Shown: in pieces, positions 23,181 through 35,162 of the stretch
How positions within the stretch are numbered: position 1 is the first letter of the stretch
Layout: the number at the start of each line of letters is the position of its first letter
Origin: an uncultured bacterium
Lineage (GTDB): Bacteria > Verrucomicrobiota > Lentisphaeria > Victivallales > UBA1829
Reading direction: 5' to 3'
Length of the DNA: 64,000 bases
Assembly (NCBI GenBank): GCA_900548385.1
Contig: URKJ01000001.1
Location: forward strand, 186,001 to 250,000
The notes under the pieces: model-generated
The model's input: the letters and a program-made list of their open reading frames with translations, nothing else
What the model was told of the DNA's origin: nothing
Database searches by the model: none
Program-made: the position numbers and the translations under genes

Positions 23181-24821
23181 ATGCAAATGAAAACTTTTAT
23201 GGTCATGACATTGTTGTCAGCTGCCGCAGCCGGTTATGGGCTTGACATTCAACTATCCGATGGAAGCATTCTTCAGAAAGTGAAAGTTACTAACGTAAGT
23301 TCACAGGGCATTGAAGTCATGCATAAATACGGAGGGAAAAAAATACTGCCGGAAATGATTGCCGAAAGCGATCATCCAAAGCTGAAAGAACACATCCTCC
23401 GCTATAAACAGCTGATCGGGAATAAGAATATAACGAATGCAATTCAGGAAGCTCGCCGGTCAGGATCAATCAATGCGGCAATCCCGATATTGGAGCAGGC
23501 GATAAAGAGTGCACCGGAGGCGGAAAATATTGCCGAAGCCAAAAAGATTCTGACATCGTTGAAAGAAAAAAGCGAGTCTAATATTAAAGCGGTTCTTATA
23601 GCAGTCGCCAATGAGAAGGAGCTTTCCGCGGCAATTGAGATCATGGAAAAGGCCGTTGCGGAAAATCCTTTCGCGGAAAATCTGGAACAGGCAAAAGATA
23701 AACTGGCGGAACTGAAAAAGAAAAGAGTTGATTTTGAAGATCATCGTATAGAAACCGCTATTCAAAAAGCCGAAACGGCGGCATATGGCTTTGATCGAAA
23801 AATCGCTATTTTAAGAGAGGCGATTGCTCGTAATAAAAATGCTTCCAAGCTGCCGGAGGCAAAAAATCTGCTGGATAAGTTTACTGAATTACGCCGGCAG
23901 GAACAGCGACGCCTTGCCGAAGCGATACGCAAAACGGAAGAAAAGCGCAGAGCCGAGGCGAGACGCAAAGCTGAGGAAAGACAAAGACGCTTTGCCGAAG
24001 AAAGACGCAGAGCGGAAGAAAAGCGCAGAGCCGAAGCGAGACGCAAAGCGGAAGAGGAGCGTCTTGTCGCAGAAAAGCGCAGAGCCGAAACGGAACGCTT
24101 CATCGAAGCGAATCGCGAAGTTTTGGCGCAGTGCCAACGTCTTGCCGAAGAAAAAGCGAAAGCAGAACAATCATTTTTTTCCAAAGTACACCGGAGTCTT
24201 GCCAACGCGAAGCGCAACGCTGAAGCGGGAGGTCTCCCCGAAAAAAAGCGTCTTTCCGAAGCGGAAGCGGTGTGCAAGGCTGAAGAAAATCGTCTTGCCG
24301 ACATGACCCGCGATGTCGAAATACAACGCCGGCGCCTTGCCGAAGCGGAAGCGAAGTGCAAAGCCGAAGAAAATCGTCTTGCCGACATGACCCGCGAAGT
24401 TGCGGAACAACGTCTGCGTCTTTCCGAAGCCGAGAAACAGCGCCGACGCCTTTCCGAAGCCTATCTTGATGCGAAAGAAAATGGAATCGCTGCTGGAGAT
24501 ATCATTTTTGAATGCAGTTCAACTCATGACAGACAGTTGGTTATGTTCCAATATTCGGAAGAAACAGCCCGGGCGTTCGAGCGGTTTGTTGTGGCTTTGA
24601 GCAAGGGAAACATAGGAGAAGGTATAAAGGCAAGTAAACATTTAAGCGAGCTTCTGAAGCGGCTGTCTCCGGTTCATGCGGCAGCGTTTTCCAATCGCCT
24701 GACTATACAGAACGTCAAACCGGGACATTATGCCGTTCTGGTTATAGAACCCTCTACGACCAGAGCCTGGTGGCGCGATATCAAAAAATCCGATGGACAT
24801 GGTCTGCAGTATCGATTTTGA
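23181..24821 (+). CDS. Exported coiled-coil repeat protein (paralogue B)
   Basis: A 546-residue protein. Start chosen at 23181 because AAGGAGG lies 6 bases upstream. The signal peptide (MKTFMVMTLLSAAAAGYG) and the next 170 residues match paralogue A. From about residue 225 to 430 it is a highly charged Lys/Arg/Glu/Ala coiled coil with repeats such as KRRAEARRKAEE and LSEAEAxCKAEENRLADMTR, recalling TolA-like periplasmic rods. The last 110 residues (IAAGDIIFECSSTHDRQLVM...HYAVLVIEPS) form a compact domain I do not recognise. The ECF sigma factor gene begins 11 bases after its stop. Confidence 0.7.
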   Translation: MQMKTFMVMTLLSAAAAGYGLDIQLSDGSILQKVKVTNVSSQGIEVMHKYGGKKILPEMIAESDHPKLKEHILRYKQLIGNKNITNAIQEARRSGSINAAIPILEQAIKSAPEAENIAEAKKILTSLKEKSESNIKAVLIAVANEKELSAAIEIMEKAVAENPFAENLEQAKDKLAELKKKRVDFEDHRIETAIQKAETAAYGFDRKIAILREAIARNKNASKLPEAKNLLDKFTELRRQEQRRLAEAIRKTEEKRRAEARRKAEERQRRFAEERRRAEEKRRAEARRKAEEERLVAEKRRAETERFIEANREVLAQCQRLAEEKAKAEQSFFSKVHRSLANAKRNAEAGGLPEKKRLSEAEAVCKAEENRLADMTRDVEIQRRRLAEAEAKCKAEENRLADMTREVAEQRLRLSEAEKQRRRLSEAYLDAKENGIAAGDIIFECSSTHDRQLVMFQYSEETARAFERFVVALSKGNIGEGIKASKHLSELLKRLSPVHAAAFSNRLTIQNVKPGHYAVLVIEPSTTRAWWRDIKKSDGHGLQYRF

Positions 24822-24832
24822 GTATTCAACTG

Positions 24833-25399
24833 ATGGCATATACGACAAAAAAATCATTATTGGAGGCGATTCGCAGCGGCGATGAGGTTTCGTGGCATGA
24901 GTTCTACGAAACCTATCGTCCGCTGATCGTGGTGCGCGGGCGGGACTATAAACTCAATGCCGCGGAGATCGACGAGCTGGTTCAGTCGGTCATGCTGCGC
25001 TTTTTCGACCGCAGCAAAACTTTCGTCTATGACCGTTCGAGGGGAAAGTTCCGTGATTATCTCGGTGTGATGATTTATCACTGCGCCTTGAACATTATCC
25101 GCCAGCGGCGCAGGAATGAAATCGGGTATGAAGAAGTCGAACTTGCGGAGCCGGAGAACAATCATGACCGCTGGCTTCTGGAATGGCAGCGGCATATCAT
25201 GACGCTGGCGATGAAACAGTTGAAACTTCAGCTGGAGGAGGTTACATTTCAGGCTTTTGAGCTTTATGCGCTCAAAGGGGAACCGCCGGAAAAAGTGGCG
25301 AAATTTTTAAAAATTCCGGTGAACATGGTTTATGTCGCCAAAAGCCGGTCGGTTGCCAGATTGCGGAAAATCGTCCATCAGCTGCGGAAAGAGGAGTGA
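24833..25399 (+). CDS. ECF-type RNA polymerase sigma factor
   Basis: A 188-residue sigma-70 family protein of the short ECF kind. Region 2 is visible as DEVSWHEFYETYRPLIVVRG...AAEIDELVQSVMLRFFDR and KFRDYLGVMIYHCALNIIRQ RRR (the -10 recognition helix). Region 4 is the C-terminal helix-turn-helix, with ELYALKGEPPEKVAKFLK and IPVNMVYVAKSRSVARLRK. ATG 24833 was chosen because homology to the remnant at 21875 begins there. It is followed 3 bases later by a small zinc-site protein and then a Ser/Thr kinase, which suggests a regulated signalling unit. Confidence 0.85.
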   Translation: MAYTTKKSLLEAIRSGDEVSWHEFYETYRPLIVVRGRDYKLNAAEIDELVQSVMLRFFDRSKTFVYDRSRGKFRDYLGVMIYHCALNIIRQRRRNEIGYEEVELAEPENNHDRWLLEWQRHIMTLAMKQLKLQLEEVTFQAFELYALKGEPPEKVAKFLKIPVNMVYVAKSRSVARLRKIVHQLRKEE

Positions 25400-25402
25400 C
25401 GT

Positions 25403-25660
25403 ATGCACTATACGACTTATGAACTTGAGTTGTACCGGAATCAGGGGTTGAGCTGGTATCGGCGGCTGTTGTGCCGGTTTCATCTCCGGCATTGCTTTCG
25501 CTGCCGGGAACGCCTGAACCGGATGGAACAGGATGATTTATTGATTCTTGAGCTTCAAAAATCAGAAGATTTGATGAAAATTCCGGAGAATCCGTTGGAG
25601 TATCGGAGACTTTGTGATATATTTCAGGATCATGGGGATGAACGCAAGCCAACGGAGTGA
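25403..25660 (+). CDS. Small His-Cys-Cys protein, possible zinc anti-sigma factor
   Basis: An 85-residue protein. The segment RFHLRHCFRCRERL contains His-x3-Cys-x2-Cys, the ZAS motif of zinc-binding anti-sigma factors, inside a basic helix. No membrane segment is present. Position directly after an ECF sigma gene (3-base gap) supports an anti-sigma role. The rest of the sequence is not informative, so this is inference from motif and context. Confidence 0.55.
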   Translation: MHYTTYELELYRNQGLSWYRRLLCRFHLRHCFRCRERLNRMEQDDLLILELQKSEDLMKIPENPLEYRRLCDIFQDHGDERKPTE

Positions 25661-25763
25661 ATAGGAAGAGTCCTGCATTATTTCCTGCGGGGAGGGGATG
25701 ACGGCGAGTCTCTTCCGCGGTAGTTCCGTAAGCCGGTGATTGGGAGAAAATGGTAATGTCCGG

Positions 25764-27416
25764 ATGCAGAAATCGGTTCCCGAAGAGATGATTGATATTC
25801 CCGACTATAAAATTTTGAAAAAATGCGGGCATGGAGCCTATGGCGAGGTGTGGATCGCCCGGAACCGTGCGGGGCGCCTTGTCGCTTTGAAAACGGTTTG
25901 GAAGTCGGAACTGATCGGGAAAGAGCTTGCCGGGCTCCGCAATTATTCCCGCATTGCGGAGTCGCCGTATCTGATCCGGATTTTTCATATCGGAGAAACC
26001 GGAACTATCCTTTATTACACGATGGAGCTTGCCGACAACCTCGGTTCCGATGAACTTTATATTCCGGCAACGCTTGGCAATCTGTTGAAACAGAAAACCC
26101 GTTTTTCTCCGGCGGAAACCGTGAGACTGGGAGAAAAACTGCTTGCCGGATTAAAGACTCTGCATCAGACCGGACTGGTTCACCGCGACATCAAGCCGGA
26201 AAATATCCTTTATGTCAATGGCGAACCGAAACTGTCCGATATCGGTCTGGTGCGTTCCGTTTCACAGTCTCTGAGTCTGGGCGGGACATTGGGATTCATT
26301 CCGCCCGAACGGCTGAAGTCCAGCTCCGGCAGTCGGAGCAATACCGATGATCTCTATGCTCTCGGCAAGGTCCTTTACTGCTGCCTGACCGGGAACTCCG
26401 CAGAAGATTATCCATCGTTTCCTCCTTCTCTGCTGAGCGATGAATTCAGCCGCCTGAATGAAGTGATTCTGACTGCCTGCAATAAAAATACGGGGTTGAG
26501 ATTCCAGACAACGGAAGAATTTCAAAATGCCCTGACAAATGGGATTCCCCGCAAAAAACGCATTTGGACCATGGTATTCCGAATGCGCTATTGGGGAATC
26601 GGGGGACTGACCCTGCTGATTGTCGGCGGGATTGGGCTGCTTGTGACGCCGAAGACCATTTTGCCGACCCGACCGGAGAAGCCGCTGGAACTTGGCGAAA
26701 TTCAGAACCGCACTTACTTTTCTTCGGATGTCAGTATGGATGATCCGGATACGGACAGCTCTCAAACCGGTTATGAGGACCCCGTATTCCGGCAATATTC
26801 GCCGTACAAACTGGAGTTTTCGCCTCGCAGTCAGGAGGTCGTATGCAACCGTTTTTCCGGGAAAGATTGGCGGAATTTTTATTCCCGGAATTTTTGGCAG
26901 TCCGGCAATACGCTCCGGATTTACGCTTATGCGGAAGGCGGAATGCGTTTGATGCGGCCGTTGGATTATGCGTATGCAATCCGTTTTGAGATTGATTATG
27001 CGAAACTTGAAGACTTGCTGACATTCCAGATCGCGACGTTGAATGCCGAAGGGGGGGAACGTTCGTTTTATCAATGGACACTGTCAAAAACACAGGGGAA
27101 ATTGATATTGAAGCCCTTGGAATACCAAGTGGAAAACGACAAACGCAAGATTCTGTTCAAGCCGCTGAAACAGCCGGAAAACACGCCCGGATTCCATCGG
27201 GTCGAAATGCTTCAGACATCAAAGATTTTCCGGTTATATGTGGATGATGAACTGGTTCTTTATGCTCCGAGTCTTTTCCTGGGCGGCTACTTTACGGTAC
27301 TCGCCCAGGGAGGAAATTCCAATTTTGTTGAATTGAAAAACTTTGAATTGCTGAAAATTCTCCATGATCCGGGCTGTTCGCTTGAGAAGCAATATAAGCT
27401 GCCCAATGAACGATAA
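25764..27416 (+). CDS. Membrane-anchored Ser/Thr protein kinase
   Basis: A 550-residue protein. Kinase domain (about 14-265): glycine loop GHGAYGEVWIA, invariant lysine VALKTVW (K43), catalytic loop GLVHRDIKPENILYV, SDIGLV in place of DFG, and GTLGFIPPERL as activation-segment end. A single membrane helix follows (WGIGGLTLLIVGGIGLLV, about 278-295). The C-terminal region (about 330-550) is beta-rich with DWRNFYSRNFWQSGNTLRIY and FRLYVDDELVLYAPSLF, resembling a laminin-G/DUF1080-like sugar-binding fold, presumably outside the membrane. An in-frame TTG at 25740 is an alternative start. Likely sensor for the neighbouring sigma/anti-sigma pair. Confidence 0.82.
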   Translation: MQKSVPEEMIDIPDYKILKKCGHGAYGEVWIARNRAGRLVALKTVWKSELIGKELAGLRNYSRIAESPYLIRIFHIGETGTILYYTMELADNLGSDELYIPATLGNLLKQKTRFSPAETVRLGEKLLAGLKTLHQTGLVHRDIKPENILYVNGEPKLSDIGLVRSVSQSLSLGGTLGFIPPERLKSSSGSRSNTDDLYALGKVLYCCLTGNSAEDYPSFPPSLLSDEFSRLNEVILTACNKNTGLRFQTTEEFQNALTNGIPRKKRIWTMVFRMRYWGIGGLTLLIVGGIGLLVTPKTILPTRPEKPLELGEIQNRTYFSSDVSMDDPDTDSSQTGYEDPVFRQYSPYKLEFSPRSQEVVCNRFSGKDWRNFYSRNFWQSGNTLRIYAYAEGGMRLMRPLDYAYAIRFEIDYAKLEDLLTFQIATLNAEGGERSFYQWTLSKTQGKLILKPLEYQVENDKRKILFKPLKQPENTPGFHRVEMLQTSKIFRLYVDDELVLYAPSLFLGGYFTVLAQGGNSNFVELKNFELLKILHDPGCSLEKQYKLPNER

Positions 27417-27514
27417 GTCGCAAAACACTTCTTCTATCGCCTGATGGGAAGACGGCGCGAATTTTATAAATATGGCAGAAAACGGAAAATCCTTAATTTT
27501 TCTTGAAAAACTGC

Positions 27515-27542
27515 TTGATAAACGAACTGTACCGGGTATATT
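27515..27542 (+). promoter_or_regulatory. Promoter of the beta-galactosidase gene
   Basis: TTGATA (27515-27520) and TATATT (27537-27542) have 16-base spacing, about 55 bases before the lacZ ATG. Confidence 0.55.
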
Positions 27543-27581
27543 AGACAAATTTATAAAAACACAATGAATGTTCAGAACTAA

Positions 27582-30731
<3,150 letters not shown>

Positions 30732-30743
30732 TGCGGGGGCGGA

Positions 30744-31547
30744 ATGAAACTGGAATCAAAAATGATGCTGTGGAGCGATCGCAGGATTGCTCCGGGAGAA
30801 GAAGAGTCGTTTCAGCCTTATATGACGCCGTATCTGCTTCCGGGTGATCAGGTCCGCGGCTGTGTGATCGTGCTTCCGGGCGGCGGATACCGCGTCCGGG
30901 CGGATCATGAAGGCGGACCCGTTGCGGAACGGTTCAATGCGCTCGGTTTTCATGCGTTTGTCGTGGAGTACCGGGTGGCGCCGTATGTTTATCCGGCTCC
31001 GCAGGAAGATGCACTCCGGGCAATCAAGATTGTTCGGGCACATGCCGCGGAATGGAAGATCAATCCTTCCAAAATCGCGATTCTCGGATTTTCCGCCGGC
31101 GGACACCTCGCCTGTTCGACCGGGATCGTGTACGATGAAGTCGCTGCGGATAACGGGGATGAGTGCGATGCGGTTTCCGCGCGTCCCGATGCGATGATTC
31201 TGTGCTATCCGGTGATCACCTGCCAGGAGGGCAAAGCGCATTTCGGTTCGTTTGAGTGTCTGCTGGGCGGAAACGACCGTGCGGCGTTTGCTCCCTGTTC
31301 CTGGGAGACACGGGTGACGGCTTCCACTCCGCCCGCGTTCCTCTGGCATACCTCGGAAGATTCTGCGGTTCCGGTGGAGAATTCTCTGGAATTTGCGCTT
31401 GCCATGCGCAGACAGAAACTCCCGTTTGAGCTCCATGTTTTTCCGTATGGTCATCACGGTCTCGGACTCGGCACGAAAGAGGAATACGCCGAGGTCCGCA
31501 GATGGCCCGAACTCGCCGGAACCTGGCTTGAAAAAATGGGCTTCTGA
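30744..31547 (+). CDS. Alpha/beta-hydrolase, probable carbohydrate esterase
   Basis: A 267-residue cytoplasmic alpha/beta-hydrolase. Oxyanion region LPGGGYRVRADHEGG, nucleophile elbow ILGFSAGGHLAC (G-x-S-x-G), acid-residue region WHTSEDSAVPVENSLE and catalytic His in FPYGHHGLGLG are all present. The pattern matches xylan/acetyl esterase-like hydrolases (BD-FAE, Axe-type) found in polysaccharide loci. It begins 12 bases after lacZ, so it probably removes acyl groups from galactosides. Substrate is inferred from context. Confidence 0.82.
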   Translation: MKLESKMMLWSDRRIAPGEEESFQPYMTPYLLPGDQVRGCVIVLPGGGYRVRADHEGGPVAERFNALGFHAFVVEYRVAPYVYPAPQEDALRAIKIVRAHAAEWKINPSKIAILGFSAGGHLACSTGIVYDEVAADNGDECDAVSARPDAMILCYPVITCQEGKAHFGSFECLLGGNDRAAFAPCSWETRVTASTPPAFLWHTSEDSAVPVENSLEFALAMRRQKLPFELHVFPYGHHGLGLGTKEEYAEVRRWPELAGTWLEKMGF

Positions 31548-31637
31548 ACAGCCGTGAAACCCGCGGAGCGGTGACGGACTGTTGCCGATCCGCGGTCTGC
31601 CGGATCATCACCGGAAACGGAAAGGGAGAATACGGAC

Positions 31638-32567
31638 GTGGAAGAAGGGCGCGGACAGACGGCGCTGATCACGATGCAGCACAATTTTTGCGATCCCGCA
31701 TTCCCGTTTTATATCGGGATCCACAATCATCTGCCCTCGGTATACAATCATGACCCGCAGATGCACGTCCGCTCTTTCTGGAAAATCTTTTATGTCATGG
31801 AGGGGAAGGGCGGGCACCGGATCAATGACCGGGTGCAGCCGCTCCGGCCGGGGACCATCGCCGTTGTGCATCCCGGAGACCGGACCTCGTTTTTCGTGGA
31901 AACGGATAACCTTATTCTATGCAATCTCTGCTTCAAACTGGAGCTGATCGGGGAAACGCTTTCGCGTCTGAAAAATGATTATAACTTTTTTTCGATCTTC
32001 TCGCGCTCCGGTGCGCCGGATCCGCAGCTGTCCGATACCCTGTATCTGCTGGATGCCGACCGGGCCGCGTTTTCCCTGCTGAAACGGATTCTGCATGAGT
32101 ATGAAGCGGAACCGCCGAACTACCGGGAAATGATCCGGGCGCAAGTGATCGAATTCCTGATTCATGTCGCCCGCCTGAGTGCGGAAGGCGTTCAAAAAGA
32201 GAGCCGGAATCATGCCGTCCGCTACATCAATGCATGGATCGGGGAGCACTACGCGGAAGAGCCGGATTATAAGGCCTTGGCTGCCCGCATCGGAATTTCA
32301 CAGGGGTATATGTGCACAATTTATAAGGAACTGACCGGTACGACGATTTCCGGCGCGCTGCTCCGTCGGCGCCTTGATGCCGTATGCGAGGGGCTGGCGG
32401 ACAGCCGTTTTTCCATTTCCGAACTCTGTTACCGTTGCGGGTTCAACGACATCAGTTATTTTTACAAGATGTTCCGGGCAAGAACCGGCATGACGCCGCG
32501 CGCCTGGCGTCTCTCGTTTTCCGTTGATAAAAAAATTGGAGTTGATTCCGATTTTTCCGGAAAATGA
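31638..32567 (+). CDS. AraC family transcriptional regulator
   Basis: A 309-residue regulator. The N-terminal cupin-like sensing domain includes HNHLPSVYNHDPQMHVRSFW and VVHPGDRTSFFVE. The C-terminal double helix-turn-helix (about 195-295) has YKALAARIGISQGYMCTIYK and FSISELCYRCGFNDISYFYK followed by MFRARTGMTPRAWR, the AraC signature. GTG start with AAAGGGAG upstream; an in-frame ATG 36 bases later is possible. It sits between the lacZ operon and the large GH-like gene, and likely controls one of them in response to a sugar. Confidence 0.88.
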   Translation: MEEGRGQTALITMQHNFCDPAFPFYIGIHNHLPSVYNHDPQMHVRSFWKIFYVMEGKGGHRINDRVQPLRPGTIAVVHPGDRTSFFVETDNLILCNLCFKLELIGETLSRLKNDYNFFSIFSRSGAPDPQLSDTLYLLDADRAAFSLLKRILHEYEAEPPNYREMIRAQVIEFLIHVARLSAEGVQKESRNHAVRYINAWIGEHYAEEPDYKALAARIGISQGYMCTIYKELTGTTISGALLRRRLDAVCEGLADSRFSISELCYRCGFNDISYFYKMFRARTGMTPRAWRLSFSVDKKIGVDSDFSGK

Positions 32568-32610
32568 CGAGCCTTTGAACAGAGTCCTAGTTTTTTTGTG
32601 GCTTTCATGC

Positions 32611-32616
32611 TATAAT
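32611..32616 (+). promoter_or_regulatory. -10 element fixing the start of the large GH-like gene
   Basis: TATAAT at 32611-32616 would start transcription near 32623. This leaves the ATG at 32629 with almost no leader and favours the ATG at 32650, which has AGAAAGG upstream. No clear -35 box was seen, as expected for an activator-dependent promoter next to an AraC gene. Confidence 0.45.
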
Positions 32617-32649
32617 AAAAGACAAATTATGAAAGAAAGGTTTGTCGTT

Positions 32650-35046
32650 ATGGCATTGAAAGAGTTGACCATCGAAGTTTCCCTGAAACCGTTTTTGCGC
32701 CGGAATGCCCCGTCACTTGGTGAGGTCTGCCGGGAGTTGTTCCGTCCATGGCTTCCTGCGGCACGGGATGCCGGACTGATTTCCGTTCTGCTCTGGAGCG
32801 GAGACGGTTCCGAAATGCTGGAATATTCCGGTGATCTGCGGCGGCAGTTCGACTGGGCGCGGTATGTCGGGATCATGAACCGTCCGCTGCCTGCCGATAT
32901 TGAACAGACGGACCCGCACCGTCGCAATGCGATGATCGGGCATCCTTTTGAGCCGGATACGGAGAAGACCGATTACCGTTTTCTCGCCGGATTGGTGCGG
33001 GAACTGAAAAACACCGGGCGGGAGCTGAGCGGAAAGACCATACGGATCGGGACAGCGTTCGATCCGGGACCGGAATTCTCCATTTCGGACTTCAAATACC
33101 GGACTCATCGTGAAATCTGCCGCGGTTCTTACGGAACTCTCAGCAGGGAACTGGTTTCGTGTCATTCCGTGCTTCATGCGGATTCCGGATCGTATGCAGG
33201 GTTTCCGGACGGGATTCCGGAAGGGACGCCGTTCGGGCAGTTTCTGGGCAGACAGGCCGCCTGTTTCCTGCAGGATATGGGAATGGAGTTCCTCTGGCTC
33301 TCCAACGGGTTCGGGTTCGGAAACTTTCCGTGGTCGTACAATGGTGTCGTATTTGACGGAACGGAATTTCATCCGGAGGAGCTTGAGACGGTGCGGCGGC
33401 AGATGCTGGAGCTTTTCTGGCGGGAGTTCCGGAAAGAGTGTTCCGCACCGGTGTTCGTGCGGGGAACGAACCTGACGACCGGACGGGATCTTTCCTGTGA
33501 CGGCGTTCCGCTGAAAGAGATTTACGAGTCCGGAGCGATCCAGGCGCCGCCGGTCAATTCGCCCTGGGCTCCGCTGAACTATGATTTCGGATCGGAACTG
33601 ATCGGCTGGATGTCGCATGCGGCAGGATTCCCGGCAGATGATTTCACATTCCGCTTCTATGTTTGCGATCCGTGGTTTCAGACGAAACCCTGGCTTGCGA
33701 ATTATGAGCGTGAACCATACGATATTTACATGCCGTGGGCGGTTTCGCGCCTGCGGAAAAACGGACGCGTCGTTATTCCGGACCGGATCAACCTTGTGAC
33801 TGTGGACGACTGCCGGGGCAATATGCCGGAAGAGGCGGCGGAACAGATCGTTCCGCATTTGCGTCAGGCTCAAAGGGACGCTCCCGATGCCCCGGGTCCG
33901 TTTCTCTGGCTCTATCCGTTTGAAGAGTATCACCGCTGGATCACGAAGGAAAGCGGACGGATCGGCGAAGTGTTTGCCGGAGATCATTTCCTGCGCGACG
34001 CCGTCAATAACGGGCTTCCGCTGAATACGGTTATGAACACGGCGGAATGCGATGCTCTTCCTGCCGGACGCGTCGTGTTCTCTCCGGTCCCGGAAGCGGG
34101 GACGGCGTGGGAGGCAAAGTTGCTGGAGTACGCCCGGAACGGCGGAAAAATCCTGCTGTATGGTCCGCTGGAACACTCGGAACGGGTGCGGAACCTGCTG
34201 AAAATCCGTTTGGCGGTACCGTTGGACGGAGTTCTGAAACTGGAGGGAACGGATTTGCCGGAGACGTTTGCGCCGGACCGGACGATTTTTCATGCATCGC
34301 TTTATTCCGGCGGCGGGATCCGGGAAAGCGGCGGTTCGGAGGTCCTTGCCGGGTGTTTCCGGGGAGGGGAACACCGGACGCTTGCTGCGGAATGCCGTTT
34401 TGAGGGAGGCGGACATCTGATCTGGATCCGGACTTCCACGCCGCGCTGTCATGCGTTTTCGTTTCGGGCTGAATATATCGGCAAACTGCCGCGTGAACCG
34501 TATTTTGAACCGGCTGTGCTGACCCGCTCCCTGCTTGCGCGGTTCGGATGGCGGTTTGAATATCCGCGCCGTTCCGCCGATGAATGGTATCCGCATCAGA
34601 CTCTTTCCGTGCATGACGGCGGTTTCCGGTTCGCCGGACGCAATCTGACGCAGACCGTGGAGCACAGGATCGGGACACCGTTCGGGGCTCCGGCAATGTG
34701 CGGTACGGATTTTGAACTGAAACGGAATCTGGCGTGCGGACATTTTCCGCAGTCGTGGAACCGGGAGTGCCGCATTTTCCTCACCGGCGACGATTCTCTG
34801 ATCCGGGTTCACGAGCGCAGTTCGCAGCTGACCGACCGCGAACGCTGTCTGGAAGTAAGCGGACTGAAAAATGCGGTCCTGCGAATCTTTCCGCCGGTGG
34901 GACGGCGGGATCTGGTGGAGGTTGCGGTTCTGCCCGGAGATAATTGTGTGACTCTTCCCCGCATTCCATGGAAACGGTGCGTTTCGGACGGTTGGGAATA
35001 TGTGGAAACGGAGCCCGTAACAGGAAACGTTGCGGTCTACTGGTGA
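32650..35046 (+). CDS. Uncharacterised large protein, glycoside hydrolase-like
   Basis: A 798-residue protein without signal peptide or membrane segment. I do not recognise the family with confidence. The first 430 residues contain barrel-like blocks (ELTIEVSLKPFL, GLISVLLWSGDG, IRIGTAFDPGPEFS, MEFLWLSNGFGFG, FVRGTNL, FRFYVCDPWF). A Rossmann-like segment (VVFSPVPEAGTAWEAKLLEY, ARNGGKILLYGPLEHS, about 470-520) recalls the trimerisation/amidotransferase-like domain of GH42 beta-galactosidases. A beta-rich C terminus follows. Layout and neighbours (AraC regulator, lacZ, exported GH) suggest a role in glycan breakdown. Catalytic residues cannot be assigned. Confidence 0.5.
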   Translation: MALKELTIEVSLKPFLRRNAPSLGEVCRELFRPWLPAARDAGLISVLLWSGDGSEMLEYSGDLRRQFDWARYVGIMNRPLPADIEQTDPHRRNAMIGHPFEPDTEKTDYRFLAGLVRELKNTGRELSGKTIRIGTAFDPGPEFSISDFKYRTHREICRGSYGTLSRELVSCHSVLHADSGSYAGFPDGIPEGTPFGQFLGRQAACFLQDMGMEFLWLSNGFGFGNFPWSYNGVVFDGTEFHPEELETVRRQMLELFWREFRKECSAPVFVRGTNLTTGRDLSCDGVPLKEIYESGAIQAPPVNSPWAPLNYDFGSELIGWMSHAAGFPADDFTFRFYVCDPWFQTKPWLANYEREPYDIYMPWAVSRLRKNGRVVIPDRINLVTVDDCRGNMPEEAAEQIVPHLRQAQRDAPDAPGPFLWLYPFEEYHRWITKESGRIGEVFAGDHFLRDAVNNGLPLNTVMNTAECDALPAGRVVFSPVPEAGTAWEAKLLEYARNGGKILLYGPLEHSERVRNLLKIRLAVPLDGVLKLEGTDLPETFAPDRTIFHASLYSGGGIRESGGSEVLAGCFRGGEHRTLAAECRFEGGGHLIWIRTSTPRCHAFSFRAEYIGKLPREPYFEPAVLTRSLLARFGWRFEYPRRSADEWYPHQTLSVHDGGFRFAGRNLTQTVEHRIGTPFGAPAMCGTDFELKRNLACGHFPQSWNRECRIFLTGDDSLIRVHERSSQLTDRERCLEVSGLKNAVLRIFPPVGRRDLVEVAVLPGDNCVTLPRIPWKRCVSDGWEYVETEPVTGNVAVYW

Positions 35047-35087
35047 GTTGATCTCATGAAAAAGCGTCTTTTTTACAATTACGGGGG

Positions 35088-35116
35088 TTGACATTTCGGA
35101 GGTTTTATTGTATAAT
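35088..35116 (+). promoter_or_regulatory. Consensus sigma70 promoter
   Basis: TTGACA (35088-35093), 17 bases, TATAAT (35111-35116): an exact match to the consensus. It lies about 45 bases before the GntR-type regulator. Such a strong promoter for a regulator gene suggests repression by its own product. Confidence 0.85.
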
Positions 35117-35162
35117 TAAAAAAGAGAACCAGTCGGTATACTTTTAAATTGGGGCCTTCCGG

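Noticed and set aside
25689..25730. Possible leader peptide before the kinase gene
   Set aside because: A 13-codon frame starts at an ATG directly abutting GGAGGGG, leaving no spacing for ribosome binding, and no terminator or codon bias supports regulation.
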